Source: Erythrophleum ivorense
Lineage: Eukaryota > Streptophyta > Magnoliopsida > Fabales > Fabaceae
DNA length: 64,000 bases
Assembly: GCA_026724425.1 (NCBI GenBank)
Contig: JAIUCV010000648.1
Coordinates: 1-64,000 of the forward strand
Direction: 5' to 3'
In this document: in pieces, positions 61,721 through 64,000 of the stretch
Numbering within the stretch: position 1 is the stretch's first letter
How the letters are laid out: every line of letters starts with the position of its first letter
The notes under the pieces: generated by a model
What the model was told of the DNA's origin: nothing
Databases searched by the model: none
What the model saw: the letters and a program-made list of their open reading frames with translations, nothing else
Translations under genes and position numbers: made by a program

Positions 61721-64000
61721 TGTAACATTTGGTTTTTTTGTAAAAACACTTAACCTAGTTAGTTTTAAAAGCAAGTCCCCTAAAATGAATGAGTTGAGGC
61801 CAAATGAAAATAGAATAAAATTTTAAATGATGAAAAATGAGGATCCAAGGTTTAAAATATCGAAAACTAGAGTTAAAGTAGTTCAATAAAATCACCGAAA
61901 GCATAATGGCATTTTTGTAAATATGAGTACTTTTTGGAAAACTCATAGGAAGGCTTTTTAAATGTAAAAATTGAGTTTTCCGAAATTCTTAAAGGCCTTA
62001 AATACCATGAGAATTCTTAGGACAGTTAAAACTCCTTTAGTGTACATTTTTGAACGCTGATTGACTTGAACTTTGGTCTTTTCGTTCGGGAAGGTTTTAA
62101 ATCTAAATTGAGTGATTCCAAAGCTATTTTATAAGGTTGAGGACCTAAATTATATGATGGAAAATATGGTTCTAAAAAAGGAGTTAAAATAAGCCTAAAA
62201 CAAAAAAGCCAAGATGACGAAACATAAATGGGAATTTTAATGAACAAATTCTTTTTAATTTGCTTCTTATAAGTGGTGTCCCATCCTCCCTTCATCTAAC
62301 TAACCTATTGTTCTACCCAAAATAGAGAGAGAGAACAAGAAGGAGATATGCACAAGAGGGAGGAAGAAAAGGAAGAAAAATCTCAAGAAAAAGTAAGGAA
62401 AGTGAAGATTTTTCTTAGTTCTCCCTTTTGTAACTTTGTTTTCCTCCTTCTCCCCTCCATTTCTATGGTTTTGGTGAATGATATAGGGTTATTTTGGGTC
62501 TAGTACAAAGGGAGAAGATTAGAGTTTTGAGGAGAAACTCATACCGAGTACAAAAGCTCTTGAAGAAGCTAAGAAGTCAAAGTAAATCTTCTTATTTTTG
62601 TTGCTTCCTCCTCCTTGTTCTTGTGTGTGTTAGTTCGACCAAGTGGAGAGCAATTTGGAGGGAGTAAATTCTAACTCAAGGCAAGCAAGAAACCTAGGTT
62701 TTAGACTATAGGAAACTAGTAGATGCAAAGAAACCTAAAGGAAAACCATTGGAATTCAAGATAGTAAAGCTAGGGTTCTTAGATGTATAGCAAAATTTGA
62801 ATTTCTCCAAGGATGTTCTAGTTTATGTGAGAATTTAATTGAGTTCCTAAGACCCTTAAGAAGCCTCCCAAGTGTCTCTTCCTTCAAGAAAACAAAGCAA
62901 ATTTCATAGGCTTTAAACCATACATAGGTCTCAGCCAAACCAAGTACAGGGGCCTAGGGAGTGTTTTAAATTTTTCTAAACCTAGATTGGGACTAGGTAT
63001 AATGGAAGAACACCAAAGGAAGCCTTGGAAAAAATTTAGAAGCCATGGATTGAGAGATGAAGATGTAGGCTCCATAATGTGACATAATGAAGCAAGATAT
63101 AGCTAAGCTCCTCAAAATGATTGTGTGATAGCTCCAAGGAGTCTAAATGAAGTCAAGAGTCATAGATTGAGGGAGAAAATAGAGTTAAGATCAAGAATTA
63201 TCATAGTTAATTCATTAGGTCCCCTATGAAGCCATAATGGTGTCTTAGAACCAAGTATGCTTCTCTAGTGTGTGTGTGATGCTAGAGTTTGCTTCCATGA
63301 TGTAATGGTATCCTACTTGATGTGTCTAGGCCAAAGGAACCAAGTTCCATCCACTTGCAAGTGTGACCTTGAGTGGGGAAGAATAACCAAGAGAAAAGCT
63401 TGTGTTCTTGCTTCAAAGGTAGCTCTCTAACTTTTCTCTCATGCATTCTTGGTTGTTTTCTTATCTTTGGATGTATATATGTATGTTTATGCCATGAGAA
63501 ATGTTTGTAGCTATTTTCTACATGCCATAGTACCATGATGTTTTTGAAATGCATTTTATAAGTGTGTTTTGGCTTGAATGAGTTTGGTGAAGCCAAAAGT
63601 CACATAACAAGGGTGAGAATGAGCCAAAAGGCTCTAGGATTGGATGAGACAAAGCCAAAAGCCTCAACAAGAATGAGGCTTAGTAAAAAGTCCCTTGAAA
63701 ATAGATAAGACAAGTCCAAAAGTCTTAAGAAAAAGGGGTGAGACTAAACCAATGCCCTTAAGAGCTAATGTATGATATGTATAAGCTTCTTGAACATAAA
63801 AGTGTTTTATATATGGTTACAAGTAGCTTGATCTTCATGCATGCATTCTTTGACTCAAAAATATGTCTATTATGTATATTTGAAAGGGTTAAGAGCTATT
63901 AAGATTCTTGGAATCTTACTCTTCCTTCTTCAATATCTAACCATGTTTAGGTAAGCCAAATAGGCCAAGTAGTGGAAGCCAACAACCTTAAAGAGCAAGA
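61721..64000 (-). mobile_element. Long LTR, minus orientation, cut by window end
   Basis: Starts TGTAACATTT at 61721 and follows the minus-orientation order: aagtcccctaaaatgaatgag, gatggaaaatatggttc, core-promoter complement cttataagtggtgtccc (about 62267-62283), the ttctatggttttgg region, ctaggccaaaggaac, the minisatellite (about 63595-63750) and the gaatcttactcttcc…aggtaagcc landmark at 63910-63960. The remaining 1.3-1.5 kb lies beyond the window. Left flank CTCTT. Confidence 0.72.

Noticed and set aside
1..64000. Long repeats as DNA transposons with TGTAAC/GTTACA terminal inverted repeats
   Set aside because: The short inverted TG…CA termini, 5-bp duplications, TATA-bearing structure and length fit LTRs better; no transposase and no extended inverted repeat are present.

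Overview
This is eukaryotic, almost certainly eudicot, nuclear DNA. It is AT-rich, has no bacterial-style gene packing, and carries plant LTR retrotransposon debris, a tRNA-derived SINE, a TRIM-type element and broken copies of a plant hybrid proline-rich protein gene (HyPRP, 14 kDa DC2.15-like, eight-cysteine family). The species cannot be named from the sequence. No intact protein-coding gene is visible. The long open frames lie inside LTRs or low-complexity purine/pyrimidine tracts.

Most of the window belongs to one family of very long LTRs, about 3.4-3.9 kb each. They start TGTAAYRCC, end GATGTTACA or a variant, and have 5-bp target-site duplications. At least a dozen copies or fragments lie in both orientations, often nested, and none has an internal coding region beside it, so those with duplications are solo LTRs. 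The best supported are 30219-33657 (AATTG), 17573-21040 (TGTGG), 44053-53049 (AAGTT, itself carrying two later insertions), 2019-5588 (CAAAT/CAAAC) and 8306-12130 (AGGGG/ATGGG).

Layout. 1-7338: nested and rearranged LTR pieces. 7339-36359: the non-LTR backbone, three tandemly duplicated HyPRP units on the minus strand. Copy A (7339-7434) and copy B (13115-13242) keep only the 5' coding part. Copy C (29864-30187) is nearly full length, with one in-frame stop and the eighth cysteine changed to tryptophan. The upstream regions (12131-13114, 25712-27490, 33663-36359) are recognisable duplicates broken up by LTRs; the middle one has a 2.7-kb foreign block with a SINE at 23656-23940 next to it. 36360-43445: a plus LTR holding a minus LTR. 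43446-44052 and 53050-54301: an old minus-strand Ty3/gypsy Tat/Athila-like element (gag remnant, primer-binding site, LTR) split by a 9-kb LTR nest. That nest contains a composite inverted/tandem TRIM array (46423-48236) and another plus LTR (48882 to about 52496). 54302-57905: a plus LTR of a subfamily whose 3' end is rich in CTATAGCGAG motifs. 57906-60690: unrecognised AT-rich DNA with a strong 19-bp hairpin. 60691-61720: a second Tat/Athila-like LTR remnant. 61721-64000: a minus LTR running off the window.

Nothing here works together as a pathway. The interest lies in the insertion history and in recurrent non-coding motifs in the LTRs: a roughly 30-bp internal minisatellite, a G-box, a GGGACG-TTATA core and palindromic CGCTATAGCG repeats. 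A solo LTR has also separated a gene's TATA box from its start codon.
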